From: Cypionkella sp.
Lineage (GTDB): Bacteria; Pseudomonadota; Alphaproteobacteria; Rhodobacterales; Rhodobacteraceae
Length of the DNA: 63,271 nucleotides
Direction of reading: 5' to 3'
Assembly (NCBI RefSeq): GCF_030652235.1
Contig: NZ_JAUSBA010000043.1
Location: forward strand, 1 to 63,271
Part shown: positions 16,924 through 25,613 of the stretch, in pieces
Numbering within the stretch: position 1 is the stretch's first letter
How the letters are laid out: each line of letters starts with the position of its first letter
Program-made: the position numbers and the translations under genes
Notes under the pieces: generated by a model
The model's database searches: none
What the model was told of the DNA's origin: nothing
The model's input: only the letters and a program-made list of their open reading frames with translations

Positions 16924-17859
16924 ATGACACATCCGCTTCCCACCCCCGCCCAACCGTTCAAAATCGGCACCCGAGGCTCTCCGCTTGCCCTGTGGCAAGC
17001 GCATGAGGTGCGGCGCTGCCTGATGGCCGCCCATACCCTGCCGATTGAGGCGTTTGAGGTGGTGGTGATCAAAGTCACCGGCGATCAGATTCAGGACCGT
17101 GCGCTGAAAGACATCGGCGGCAAGGGCTTGTTCACGCGTGAAATTGAAGACGCCCTGCTGGCGGGCGGCATAGATATTGCGGTCCATTCGATGAAAGACA
17201 TGCCCACGCTGCAACCGGATGGTCTGTGGCTGGATTGCTATTTGCCGCGTCAGGATGTGCGCGATGGCTTTGTGACGCTGGGCGGTGGCGGGCTGATGGA
17301 TTTGGCCCAAGGTGCTGTGGTGGGTTCCTCCAGCTTGCGGCGTCGCGCGCAACTCGCGCACCGTCGCCCCGATCTGCATTTGGTCGAGTTTCGCGGCAAT
17401 GTGCAGACCCGGATGAAAAAGCTGCATGACGGCGTGGCGGCGGCAACTTTCCTTGCAATGGCCGGGCTGAACCGCCTTGGCATGGCCGACGTCGCCCGCC
17501 CGGTCGAAGTGACCGAGATGCTGCCCGCCGTCGCTCAGGGTGCCATCGGGGTCGAGCGTCGGCAGAACGACCCGCGCGCCGAAGCGATGCTGGCCGCCAT
17601 TCACCACACCCCCACCGGCCAGCAACTTGCTGCCGAGCGCGGCTTTCTGGCGCGGCTGGATGGCTCGTGTGAAACCCCCATCGCGGGGCTTGCGGTGCTG
17701 ACAGGCGATCAGCTTTGGCTGCGTGGCGAGATTTTGCGCCCCGATGGCAGCAAGGTCATCGCCGGTGAAATCCGGGGCGGCCTCGCAGATGCGACCGCCT
17801 TGGGTCAGACTTTGGCCGATGAGGTGCTGGGCCGCGCCGGGCCGGGATTTTTCGACTAG
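16924..17859 (+). CDS. hemC: Porphobilinogen deaminase (hydroxymethylbilane synthase) HemC
   Basis: A 311-residue cytosolic enzyme that polymerises four porphobilinogens to hydroxymethylbilane. Family blocks visible are the N-terminal KIGTRGSPLALWQA, the active-site loop VHSMKDMP, SSLRRRAQL with arginines that hold the chain, and the cofactor cysteine in DGSCETPIAG. The start at 16924 is chosen because KIGTRGSPLA follows 13 residues later as expected; the open frame to 16774 is non-family. Its TAG overlaps the convergent bchO TAG inside a shared CTAG. Confidence 0.93.
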   Translation: MTHPLPTPAQPFKIGTRGSPLALWQAHEVRRCLMAAHTLPIEAFEVVVIKVTGDQIQDRALKDIGGKGLFTREIEDALLAGGIDIAVHSMKDMPTLQPDGLWLDCYLPRQDVRDGFVTLGGGGLMDLAQGAVVGSSSLRRRAQLAHRRPDLHLVEFRGNVQTRMKKLHDGVAAATFLAMAGLNRLGMADVARPVEVTEMLPAVAQGAIGVERRQNDPRAEAMLAAIHHTPTGQQLAAERGFLARLDGSCETPIAGLAVLTGDQLWLRGEILRPDGSKVIAGEIRGGLADATALGQTLADEVLGRAGPGFFD

Positions 17860-18734
17860 GCGCATAGCGGATCCGCCTTTGCGCGGGCCTCTAGAAAATA
17901 GCGGATCAGGGCTGCGACCTGATCGGGCGCTTCCTCATGCACCAGATGCCCAAAGCGCGGCAGGTCGATCCATTCGGCGTTTGGCATGACCGCTGCGGCG
18001 CGCTGCGACACCACAGGCGGCACCGCGCGGTCGGCGGTCGAGGTGATCAGCAGGCACGGCCCGGTCTGTTGCGGCAAGCGCCGCATCAGCCCGGCAAGGT
18101 TCCATTGCGCCATCATCGCCAAAGTCGCTGCCACATGCCCCGGTTGGCGCAGCAGATGCAGATATTGCGCCTCACCGCCTGCGTCGATCCGCGACCCGGT
18201 CGAGGCCAAAAGCTGATGCACCTGACGCTCTGTGCCGGCCAGTTTGCTGAACAGCTGCGGCACCAAGGGCAGCCGCGCCAGCAGGTTGGCCAGCGCCGGA
18301 AACAGCCAGCCCGCCACGCCCTCAAACCCGCCCAAGGCTGCATTGATGCCGATCACGGCCTTGGTCGGGGTGATCTCGGCCAAGCGCAAAGCAACGGCGG
18401 CTCCGGCAGAATGGCCAATGATCGCAAGCGGTTGCCAGCCTTGCTGGGCGATCAGTGCTGCAATATCCTCGGCCATCGCATCCAGATTGCAGCGCGCGCG
18501 GTTGCCAAGCGTGGTAAAGCCCTGACCGGGAAAATCCAGCGCAATCACCCGGTATTCAGGGCTTAAAAGCGGGATCAGATGGCGAAAGCTATGCGTCGCC
18601 CCCCCCGCGCCATGCAGCAGCAGCAGCACAGGGCCAGCGCCTATCTCTTGCACATGCCACAGATGGCTTTTGCCGCGAATATGCTGCGAGGCGCTGCGAT
18701 ACGGCCAATCTGCGGGGATCACCGGGGCCAGCAT
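17856..18734 (-). CDS. bchO: Alpha/beta hydrolase BchO
   Basis: A 292-residue alpha/beta-hydrolase encoded after bchD, as in other purple bacterial clusters, where it is called BchO (putative magnesium chelatase accessory protein). The nucleophile elbow GHSAGA, the oxyanion region LLLHGAGGATHSF and a C-terminal His (FGHLVHEEAP) are present. The exact reaction is not established. ATG 18734 follows the bchD stop by one base, so it belongs to the crtA-bchI-bchD-bchO operon. Confidence 0.85.
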   Translation of the reverse strand: MLAPVIPADWPYRSASQHIRGKSHLWHVQEIGAGPVLLLLHGAGGATHSFRHLIPLLSPEYRVIALDFPGQGFTTLGNRARCNLDAMAEDIAALIAQQGWQPLAIIGHSAGAAVALRLAEITPTKAVIGINAALGGFEGVAGWLFPALANLLARLPLVPQLFSKLAGTERQVHQLLASTGSRIDAGGEAQYLHLLRQPGHVAATLAMMAQWNLAGLMRRLPQQTGPCLLITSTADRAVPPVVSQRAAAVMPNAEWIDLPRFGHLVHEEAPDQVAALIRYFLEARAKADPLCA

Positions 18735-18735
18735 G

Positions 18736-20391
18736 TCACGCCCCCAATGCCGATTGCAGCACGCCCGACAAGCGGTGCGCATCGGCGCGCGGCAGCGGCA
18801 CATAGGCCGCCCCAAGGCTTGCCGCCAGCCGCTGCAATGCCGCTTGCGGGCGGCTTGCGATGTCCAACACCAGCGCCGGGATCGCCGCCGCACAGATCAA
18901 CCGCGATAGCCGAAGCGCATCCGCCTCGGCCTCCACCCGGTTGGCGCTGCCATCCAGCGCGATATTGCCGCGCCCATCGGTCAAGAGCGCAATCGTCGGC
19001 GTCATCCCTCGGGCGCGGGTTTGCAGGCCCAGATCAAACGCCATCCGCAACCCCGCCGCCAAGGGCGTGCCACCGCCGCCCGGCAGGCCAGACAGCCGCC
19101 GTTTGGTCTGCACCAGCGACCGGGTCGGCGGCAAAAGCAATTCCGCCGCCAGCCCGCGAAACGCAATCAGCGCCACATGATCGCGCCGCGCATAGGCCTG
19201 CGCCAATAGCAGCTCGATCGCCCCCTTCGCCTCGGCCAAGCGCGACAGCGCCGACGAGCCCGACGCGTCCACCGCAAAGATCAGCACCCGGTCCGAGGTT
19301 TCCTGATACCGCTTCAACCGCAGATCTGAAGCCCTGATTTCCAACCGCACCGCATCAGGCGCGTGCCTGCGCAGCGGTTGCCAAGGGGCTGCGGCGCGCA
19401 AGGTCGCCACCAGATCAATCCGCTTACCCGACCCCGGAACGCCGGGGCGCGGCGGCAAAGGTCGCCCCCGATGATTGCCCTTGCGCGCAGCCCCGGTGCC
19501 GCCGCTGCCCTTCGCCGCCCGCGCCGCTTTGCCCGCCGCCAGTCGCGCCAGCAGATCAGCGGGCAGGGCGGCGCGCACGGCTTCCAGCAAAATCTCATCC
19601 GGGATGCGGTCGGATTGCGGGGTTTGCGGCTCCTCTGCCTCACCCGGTTCAGGCGGCGGCGGCGCGCTGTCCTGATCCTCCGCCACTTCCGGCAAATCCC
19701 CCCGATGCGCCAGCGTCAATTCGGCGGAATGGCGCAGGGTATCGTCCGAGGCCACAGCCTCCCCCCGCCAAGCCGCCAGCGCCCGTGCCACCGCAAGCGC
19801 CAACAGCGGCGCGCGTAGGCTGGCGATGCCCATGGCAAGCGCCACCGTCGTCAGGCTTTCCAGCGCCCCCGCAGGCAAAACCACCCCTGCCAACCGCCGC
19901 CGCGCCGCCGCAATCTGCTCTGCTGGCAGTACCAGCGCGCCGATATCCGAATACGCCAACTCTCCAAGATCAAGGAACAATCCCAGCCGATCCGCCAGCG
20001 CCGGGGCCAAAACCTCTTCCGCCTCTGCCCCTTCATCCAGTGCCACCAGACACGGGCCACTCTCATCCAACCACCGCGAAAGCCGCGCCGCAAGGGCAGG
20101 GGGGCAACGTTCCGCCATCGTCAGAACCAATGGCTCCGCCCCCGACAAAATCCCCATACTGCGCCGCAGCTGCCCCGCCGCCAAAGTCGCCGCCAGATCC
20201 ACGCCGCCAAACAGCGCCACATCGTCGATGACGGGATGGATCCGCCGCGCCACCGGCAGCGCCTGCGTCACAACATCCCGCACCGGGCCACTGCGGGCGC
20301 GCAGCCACAGCCCCTTCACCCCCGCCGGATCAACCGCCAGCATCGCCAGCGCAGCCTCAACCCGGCCCCAAGGCGACAGCGGCTTGGTCAC
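18736..20391 (-). CDS. bchD: Magnesium chelatase subunit BchD
   Basis: A 551-residue AAA plus von Willebrand A subunit of the Mg-protoporphyrin chelatase, which docks BchI hexamers onto BchH. The N-terminal AAA-like domain lacks a normal Walker A, as usual for BchD. An acidic, proline-rich linker (PPPPEPGEAEEPQ) is followed by the integrin-like domain with MIDAS D-A-S-G-S and the TDGRGNIAL loop. The start is GTG at 20391, overlapping the bchI TGA by four bases (GTGA); the ATG-started longer frame is a shadow of bchI. Confidence 0.9.
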   Translation of the reverse strand: MTKPLSPWGRVEAALAMLAVDPAGVKGLWLRARSGPVRDVVTQALPVARRIHPVIDDVALFGGVDLAATLAAGQLRRSMGILSGAEPLVLTMAERCPPALAARLSRWLDESGPCLVALDEGAEAEEVLAPALADRLGLFLDLGELAYSDIGALVLPAEQIAAARRRLAGVVLPAGALESLTTVALAMGIASLRAPLLALAVARALAAWRGEAVASDDTLRHSAELTLAHRGDLPEVAEDQDSAPPPPEPGEAEEPQTPQSDRIPDEILLEAVRAALPADLLARLAAGKAARAAKGSGGTGAARKGNHRGRPLPPRPGVPGSGKRIDLVATLRAAAPWQPLRRHAPDAVRLEIRASDLRLKRYQETSDRVLIFAVDASGSSALSRLAEAKGAIELLLAQAYARRDHVALIAFRGLAAELLLPPTRSLVQTKRRLSGLPGGGGTPLAAGLRMAFDLGLQTRARGMTPTIALLTDGRGNIALDGSANRVEAEADALRLSRLICAAAIPALVLDIASRPQAALQRLAASLGAAYVPLPRADAHRLSGVLQSALGA

Positions 20392-21392
20392 GGCAAAACT
20401 TCGGCGATGGTGCGGGCCACCCGCGCCCCCGATCCGGCCTCGTCCAGCGGATCGCGCCGCAACCGATGCCCCAAGGCACTGGCGGCCACGCTGCGCAGAT
20501 GGCCACGTGTTACAACCCCAGCCCCTTCGAACGCCGCCTGCGCCCGGCCTGCGCGCAACAGCGTCAACTCGCCGCGCAAACCGTCCGAGCCCAAAGCGAT
20601 GCACAACGCCGCGCAATCATGCAGCACCACCCCCGGCGTTTTCAGCCCCGGCAAAGCCGCCCGCGCCACCAGAATCGCCTTGCGCAGGGCGCTGTCCTTC
20701 GCCCGCCATTTCTTCATAAACGCCGCGTTGTCGTTTTCATACGCATCGCGCCGGCGCATCACCTCAACCCGCGTTTCGATGTCGCGCGGAGAGGCTACCT
20801 CAACCGACAGCCCGAACCGATCCAGCAACTGTGGCCGCAACTCGCCTTCTTCCGGGTTGCCCGACCCCACCAGCACGAACCGCGCCGCGTGGCGGATCGA
20901 CAGCCCCTCACGCTCCACCACATTCTCACCCGATTGCGCCACATCCAGCAGCAGATCGACGATGTGATCCTCCAACAGGTTCACCTCGTCGATATAGAGA
21001 TAGCCGCGATTGGCCCGCGCCAGCAGCCCCGGCTCAAATGCCTTTTCGCCGCGCGTCAGCGCCCGTTCAATATCCAGCGCCCCAACCACGCGGTCCTCAG
21101 TCGCCCCCAAAGGCAGGTCAATCACCGGGGTCGGGCGCTTGATCATCTTGCCCGATTTCACCCCCGCCCATTCCGGCACGTCCTGAACACGGGCCGAATT
21201 CACCGGGCAGCCCTCTACCGCCAAAATCTCGGGCAACAGCGCCGCCAAAGCCCGCACCGCCGTTGATTTTCCGGTGCCACGGTCGCCAAACACCAACACG
21301 CCGCCTATCCCTGGATCAATCGCCGTCAGCACCATCGCCTGCTTCATCGCGGCCTGACCGACGATGGCGGAAAACGGAAAAGGCTGGCTCAT
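20388..21392 (-). CDS. bchI: Magnesium chelatase ATPase subunit BchI
   Basis: A 334-residue AAA+ ATPase that powers insertion of Mg2+ into protoporphyrin IX. Walker [10 protein letters not shown] is at residues 37-45, Walker B and sensor are in [16 protein letters not shown], and the arginine-finger helix is further on. ATG 21392 overlaps the crtA stop (ATGA), which places it in the crtA-bchIDO operon. The family length is 330-350, so it is complete. Confidence 0.93.
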   Translation of the reverse strand: MSQPFPFSAIVGQAAMKQAMVLTAIDPGIGGVLVFGDRGTGKSTAVRALAALLPEILAVEGCPVNSARVQDVPEWAGVKSGKMIKRPTPVIDLPLGATEDRVVGALDIERALTRGEKAFEPGLLARANRGYLYIDEVNLLEDHIVDLLLDVAQSGENVVEREGLSIRHAARFVLVGSGNPEEGELRPQLLDRFGLSVEVASPRDIETRVEVMRRRDAYENDNAAFMKKWRAKDSALRKAILVARAALPGLKTPGVVLHDCAALCIALGSDGLRGELTLLRAGRAQAAFEGAGVVTRGHLRSVAASALGHRLRRDPLDEAGSGARVARTIAEVLP

Positions 21393-22084
21393 GTGGCATC
21401 CTTTGCAGCAAGCGGGCTGCGGCCACCCCATGTGCCCCAATCATCCAGAATCCGAAACCGCGCGTAAAGTTCTTCGGAAAACCAGCCCTCGGCCCGCACC
21501 GCCTGAATGGCGCGGCCATGCGGCCCATCACCGCGCGCAAAATGCGCCATGCTGGCCGCATCGGGCCAGATCGAAAAGGTGATCTGATGCAGCAGCGGCA
21601 CCTCGCCAATGCCGATTTTGAAGATCACATTCGGGTCTTGCCCGATGGCGGCCGAGATATCGGGCACCCGCCGCCAAAACCGCAGAAACGTGGACACCCG
21701 CATCGTCGCCCGCGTCAGCGCCACAACCGGCCCGGTGTTGGGCGTGTCGTTGGCCGTGAAGGGTACGCGCCCCGACCATTGCCCGCGTGCCGAGGTCGGC
21801 TCTAACAAAATCGTCCAGTTTTCAGCGGAATGGCTGCGCCAACGCCGGAACACTGCCGCCTCTGCGATCACCCGCCGCGCCGTTGTCGCATCGGGCCATG
21901 TGGCAAGAATAGCCCAGACGGCGGTGTTCGGTTTCGGCGTAAAGCCTTCGCCGGTGCCAGAACCGCACAGCTTCCAAAACCCCACCTCGGGCATCCGCAT
22001 CAATGACAGCCGCGCCGCGCCCATTTGCCCCAAAACCCAAAGCCGGGCGGGCAGCGAGGCAAAGCGAAACAAGGAAAGACTCAC
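21389..22084 (-). CDS. crtA: Spheroidene monooxygenase CrtA
   Basis: A 231-residue oxygen-dependent enzyme that adds a keto group to spheroidene to give spheroidenone, the red pigment made under oxygen. Family blocks MSLSLFRFASLPARLWVLGQM and GEGFTPKPNTAVWAI... are visible. It is the first gene of a leftward operon with bchIDO, 29 bp downstream of a TGT-N12-ACA site at 22113, divergent from crtI. Its presence means oxygen is met during pigment synthesis. Confidence 0.92.
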   Translation of the reverse strand: MSLSLFRFASLPARLWVLGQMGAARLSLMRMPEVGFWKLCGSGTGEGFTPKPNTAVWAILATWPDATTARRVIAEAAVFRRWRSHSAENWTILLEPTSARGQWSGRVPFTANDTPNTGPVVALTRATMRVSTFLRFWRRVPDISAAIGQDPNVIFKIGIGEVPLLHQITFSIWPDAASMAHFARGDGPHGRAIQAVRAEGWFSEELYARFRILDDWGTWGGRSPLAAKDAT

Positions 22085-22112
22085 GGTGTTGATGGCAGAC
22101 CTCAGGGCTACA

Positions 22113-22130
22113 TGTCAGAATAGTCTGACA
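22113..22130. promoter_or_regulatory. PpsR site upstream of crtA
   Basis: TGTCAGAATAGTCTGACA fits TGT-N12-ACA; six outer bases each side are symmetric. It lies 28 bp from the crtA start. Confidence 0.75.
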
Positions 22131-22187
22131 GTTTTTGCGGCGGCTGCAAAGGGAAATGCCAAGATTCCATAATGAAAATGCAAGTAT

Positions 22188-22205
22188 TGTAAATTATACT
22201 AGACA
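22188..22205. promoter_or_regulatory. PpsR site upstream of crtI
   Basis: TGTAAATTATACTAGACA fits TGT-N12-ACA in an AT-rich stretch 15 bp before the crtI start; it would block that promoter. It is 75 bp from the crtA-side site. Confidence 0.7.
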
Positions 22206-22220
22206 GTATATCGTGACTTC

Positions 22221-23783
22221 ATGCTGACAGATTCTCATCCCTCCCGCCCCGCCATGCCTCAAACCTCTGGGGCTGATGCCATTGTGATCGGCGCGGGCCT
22301 GGGCGGCCTTGCGGCGGCGATGCGGCTGGGGGCAAAAGGTTACCGCGTCACGGTGATTGACCGGCTCGACATGCCCGGCGGGCGTGGCAGTGCGATCAGC
22401 CAAGGCGGCCACCGCTTTGATCTTGGCCCCACAATCGTGACCGTGCCGCAGGGCCTGCGTGATCTGTGGGCGGCTTGTGGCCGCGACTTTGACCACGACG
22501 TTGATCTGCGCGCGCTTGAGGCGTTTTATCAAATCCGATGGCAAGACGGATCGACCTTCACCGCCCGCCAATCCACCGACGCGATGCGGGCCGAGGTGGC
22601 GCGGCTGTCGCCCGGTGATTTGCCCGGCTATGACAAATTCCTGAAAGACAGCGAAAAGCGCTATTGGTTCGGCTTTGAAAACCTTGGCCGCCGCGCGATG
22701 CACCGCTTTGCCGATCTGTTGAAAGTGCTGCCGACCTTTGCGATGCTGCGCGCCGACAAATCGGTCTACGCCCATGCCGCATCCCGCGTCAAAGACGAAC
22801 GCCTGCGCTTTGCCTTGTCGTTTCACCCGCTGTTCATCGGCGGCGATCCGTTTCACGTCACCTCAATGTATATCCTTGTCAGCCATCTGGAGAAAGAATT
22901 CGGTGTTCATTACGCGATGGGCGGGGTGGCGGCGATTGCTTTGGCGATGGCCGGGGTGATCACATCCCAAGGCGGCAGCCTGCGCCTGAATGCCGAGGTG
23001 GATGAGATTTTGCTGGAAAACGGCCGCGCCACCGGCGTGCGGCTGACAGACGGCGCAGTGATCGCCGCCGATGTCGTGGTGTCAAACGCCGACGCCGGCC
23101 ACACCTATGACCGCCTGTTGCGCAACCATCGCCGCAAACGCTGGACCCCCGACAAACTCGCGCGCAAGCGCTGGTCGATGGGTCTGTTCGTTTGGTATTT
23201 CGGCACCAAAGGCACCCGGCTGAAATGGCCCGAGGTTGGCCACCACACCATCCTTGTCGGCCCCCGTTATAAAGACCACATCCGCGATATTTTCATCCGC
23301 GGCAAACTGGCTGACGACATGAGCCTTTATGTCCACCGCCCCTCTGTCACCGATCCGTCGGTGGCCCCGTTGGGCGATGACACCTTCTACGCCCTATCCC
23401 CCGTGCCGCATCTGGGGATTGGTGAAACTGATTGGGAAACGGCAGCCGAACCCTACCGCCAAAAGATGCAACAGATGCTGGAAGACCGCCTGCTGCCCGG
23501 CCTTGGCACCCATCTGTCTGAACAACTGGTTTTCACCCCCAACAGCTTTCAAACCCGCTATCTGTCCCCCTTCGGCAGCGGCTTTTCGATCGAGCCGCGC
23601 ATCCTGCAATCCGCCTATTTCCGCCCGCATAACGTCTCCGAAGAGGCCCGCGGCCTGTACCTTGTCGGCGCAGGCACTCACCCGGGCGCAGGCCTACCCG
23701 GCGTGATCGCCAGCGCCGAAGTCTTGGGCACCATTGTCCCCGACGCCCCCCGCAGCGCCACACTTCGCATGGCAGCCGAATGA
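22221..23783 (+). CDS. crtI: Phytoene desaturase CrtI
   Basis: A 520-residue FAD enzyme that desaturates phytoene, in this lineage to neurosporene. The dinucleotide fold VIGAGLGGLAAAMRL is at the N terminus. C-terminal GAGTHPGAGLPGVI is the bacterial-type phytoene dehydrogenase signature. An alternative ATG at 22254 (MPQTSGAD) would trim 11 residues; neither start has a strong ribosome-binding site. crtB overlaps its stop (ATGA). Confidence 0.93.
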   Translation: MLTDSHPSRPAMPQTSGADAIVIGAGLGGLAAAMRLGAKGYRVTVIDRLDMPGGRGSAISQGGHRFDLGPTIVTVPQGLRDLWAACGRDFDHDVDLRALEAFYQIRWQDGSTFTARQSTDAMRAEVARLSPGDLPGYDKFLKDSEKRYWFGFENLGRRAMHRFADLLKVLPTFAMLRADKSVYAHAASRVKDERLRFALSFHPLFIGGDPFHVTSMYILVSHLEKEFGVHYAMGGVAAIALAMAGVITSQGGSLRLNAEVDEILLENGRATGVRLTDGAVIAADVVVSNADAGHTYDRLLRNHRRKRWTPDKLARKRWSMGLFVWYFGTKGTRLKWPEVGHHTILVGPRYKDHIRDIFIRGKLADDMSLYVHRPSVTDPSVAPLGDDTFYALSPVPHLGIGETDWETAAEPYRQKMQQMLEDRLLPGLGTHLSEQLVFTPNSFQTRYLSPFGSGFSIEPRILQSAYFRPHNVSEEARGLYLVGAGTHPGAGLPGVIASAEVLGTIVPDAPRSATLRMAAE

Positions 23784-24805
23784 TCGCCCCCGCCGACATG
23801 GCCCATTGCCGCGAGGCGATCCGCACCGGATCACTGTCGTTCCACGCCGCCTCGCGGCTGCTGCCCAGTCCGGTGCGCGACCCCGCTTTGGCGCTTTACG
23901 CCTTTTGCCGCCTTGCCGATGATGCCGTCGATGACAGCGATGACAAAGCCCCCGCCGTGCTGGCCCTGCGTGACCGGCTGGATCTGGTCTACGCAGGTCG
24001 CCCCCGCAACGCGCCCGCCGACCGCGCCTTCGCCGCTGTGGTGCAAGATTTCGAGATGCCGCGCGCCCTGCCAGACGCCCTGCTGGAAGGTCTTGCTTGG
24101 GATGCGTTTGGCCGCCAATACCACAGCCTGCCCGATCTGCTGACCTATTGCGCCCGCGTCGCCAGTGCGGTGGGCGCGATGATGTGCGTGCTGATGCGGG
24201 TGCGCGACGCCGATGCCTTGGCGCGCGCCTGCGATCTGGGCCTTGCGATGCAACTGACCAACATCGCCCGCGACATAGGCGAGGATGCGCGGGCAGGGCG
24301 GCTGTATCTGCCGTTGGAATGGCTGGATCAAGCCGCCATCTCTCCCGCCAGCTTCCTGCACGCCCCGCAAGCCACCCCCGCCTTGCGCCAGCTGACCCAA
24401 CGCCTGCTGACCGAAGCGCAAGCGCTTTACCGCCATGCCGAGGCGGGGATTTCCGCGCTGCCGCTGCTCTGCCGCCCCGGCATCTACGCCGCCCGCCATG
24501 TTTATGCCGGCATTGGCGGCGCTGTGGCGCGCAACGGCCATGACAGCATCAGCGCGCGGGCCCGCACCAACGGCTGGCAAAAACTCGGCTGGCTTGGCCT
24601 GTCGCTGACGCGAACTGCCGCCTCTGTCGTGCTGCCGGGGTCCGCCCTGCTGCACGCTCCGGCCCGCGCCGAGACCGCCTTCCTCGTCGAGGCCGCCGCC
24701 CGCAAATCGGCGCGCTTCAGCCGCTCTGACGCGCTGTTTGCAGTCCTTTCACAACTCGAATCCAAAGATCGCGCCCGCAGGCCCTTGGATCGCGCCGGCA
24801 TATGA
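23780..24805 (+). CDS. crtB: Phytoene synthase CrtB
   Basis: A 341-residue trans-isoprenyl diphosphate synthase that joins two geranylgeranyl diphosphates to phytoene, the first committed carotenoid step. The two Asp-rich signatures are visible (FCRLADDAVDD and LTNIARDIGEDARAGR, the second with YLP following). It is translationally coupled to crtI through ATGA. The C-terminal tail after about residue 290 is Arg/Ser-rich, as in other family members. Confidence 0.92.
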   Translation: MIAPADMAHCREAIRTGSLSFHAASRLLPSPVRDPALALYAFCRLADDAVDDSDDKAPAVLALRDRLDLVYAGRPRNAPADRAFAAVVQDFEMPRALPDALLEGLAWDAFGRQYHSLPDLLTYCARVASAVGAMMCVLMRVRDADALARACDLGLAMQLTNIARDIGEDARAGRLYLPLEWLDQAAISPASFLHAPQATPALRQLTQRLLTEAQALYRHAEAGISALPLLCRPGIYAARHVYAGIGGAVARNGHDSISARARTNGWQKLGWLGLSLTRTAASVVLPGSALLHAPARAETAFLVEAAARKSARFSRSDALFAVLSQLESKDRARRPLDRAGI

Positions 24806-24841
24806 CCTAGTTTCCTAGCTTCATATTCTGGAGCGACCCCG

Positions 24842-25318
24842 ATGGACTGGCCTCTGTTTCTAACCTTTCTGGCCGCCTGCGGTGCCGCCGCCGCCACGGG
24901 GGCGATGTTCAACCCCGGCGCATGGTATGACGGCCTGCACAAACCAACATGGACCCCGCGCAACTGGGTGTTTCCGGTGGTCTGGACCACATTATACATG
25001 TGCATCGCCTATGCCGCGATGCGGGTGGCTGGTGTGGCTGGCGTAGCGGGAGAGGCAAGCAACGCGCAAGCCTTGGCGTTCTGGGCCTTGCAGATCGCGT
25101 TCAACACCCTGTGGACGCCCGTTTTCTTCGGCCTGCACCGCATCCGCGCCGCAATGGTGGTGATGGTCGGCCTGTGGCTTGCCGTGGCCGCGACGACCTA
25201 CAGCTTCTTCGGGGTCGATTTCTGGGCGGGCGCGTTGTTCCTGCCCTATCTGCTCTGGGTCACGATTGCAGGCGCATTGAATTTCAGCGTCATGCGTCTG
25301 AACCCCAACGCGGGCTAA
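24842..25318 (+). CDS. tspO: TspO tryptophan-rich sensory protein
   Basis: A 158-residue membrane protein with five hydrophobic helices, of the TspO/peripheral benzodiazepine receptor family. WYDGLHKPTWTPRNWVFPVVWT is the family tryptophan-rich loop. In Rhodobacter TspO modulates photosynthesis gene expression in response to oxygen and binds or exports porphyrins. It lies 36 bp after crtB, in the same position as in the Rhodobacter cluster, and is followed by a strong terminator. Confidence 0.9.
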   Translation: MDWPLFLTFLAACGAAAATGAMFNPGAWYDGLHKPTWTPRNWVFPVVWTTLYMCIAYAAMRVAGVAGVAGEASNAQALAFWALQIAFNTLWTPVFFGLHRIRAAMVVMVGLWLAVAATTYSFFGVDFWAGALFLPYLLWVTIAGALNFSVMRLNPNAG

Positions 25319-25334
25319 AGCCCCCTCTTGTTCC

Positions 25335-25376
25335 CGAACCGAAAGAAAACGCTCCAGTGGAGCGTTTTCCGGTTCG
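25335..25376. terminator. Terminator after tspO (and facing crtC)
   Basis: AAAACGCTCC-AGT-GGAGCGTTTT (25346-25368) is a perfect 10-bp stem with A and T tracts, enclosed by CGAACCG (25335-25341) and CGGTTCG (25370-25376). It is usable in both directions. A second GC-rich hairpin follows at about 25379-25404. The remaining part of 25405-25574 shows no gene. Confidence 0.8.
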
Positions 25377-25574
25377 TTGCGCGTGCGGCGGAACGCCGTC
25401 GCGCAAGAGGAATAATGCATCAAGCCGTTCATCCGGTTAATCGAGGTGCGCCTGCTCAGTCAGGCGCGCGCTGATTTGACGCGTGTAAAATCGGGCAAGA
25501 ACCCGCGACGTTGCATCAGAAACGCGGACAACCACAACATCTTGTGGAAAGCTGCCCTAAATCTTCCTAAAAAA

Positions 25575-25597
25575 CACAAGTCATTCCCCGCGGGGAA
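25575..25597 (+). repeat. 23-bp dispersed repeat with a 14-bp palindrome, copy 2
   Basis: This is identical, inverted, to 8678-8700; the palindrome TTCCCCGCGGGGAA is at 25584-25597. It sits 17 bp after the crtC stop, in the gap between tspO and crtC. Confidence 0.6.
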
Positions 25598-25613
25598 CGA
25601 ATCTCGCACATCC

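Noticed and set aside
25379-25404. Second GC-rich hairpin after tspO as a riboswitch or terminator
   Set aside because: It has internal mismatches and no T-run; the 25335-25376 hairpin already explains termination.
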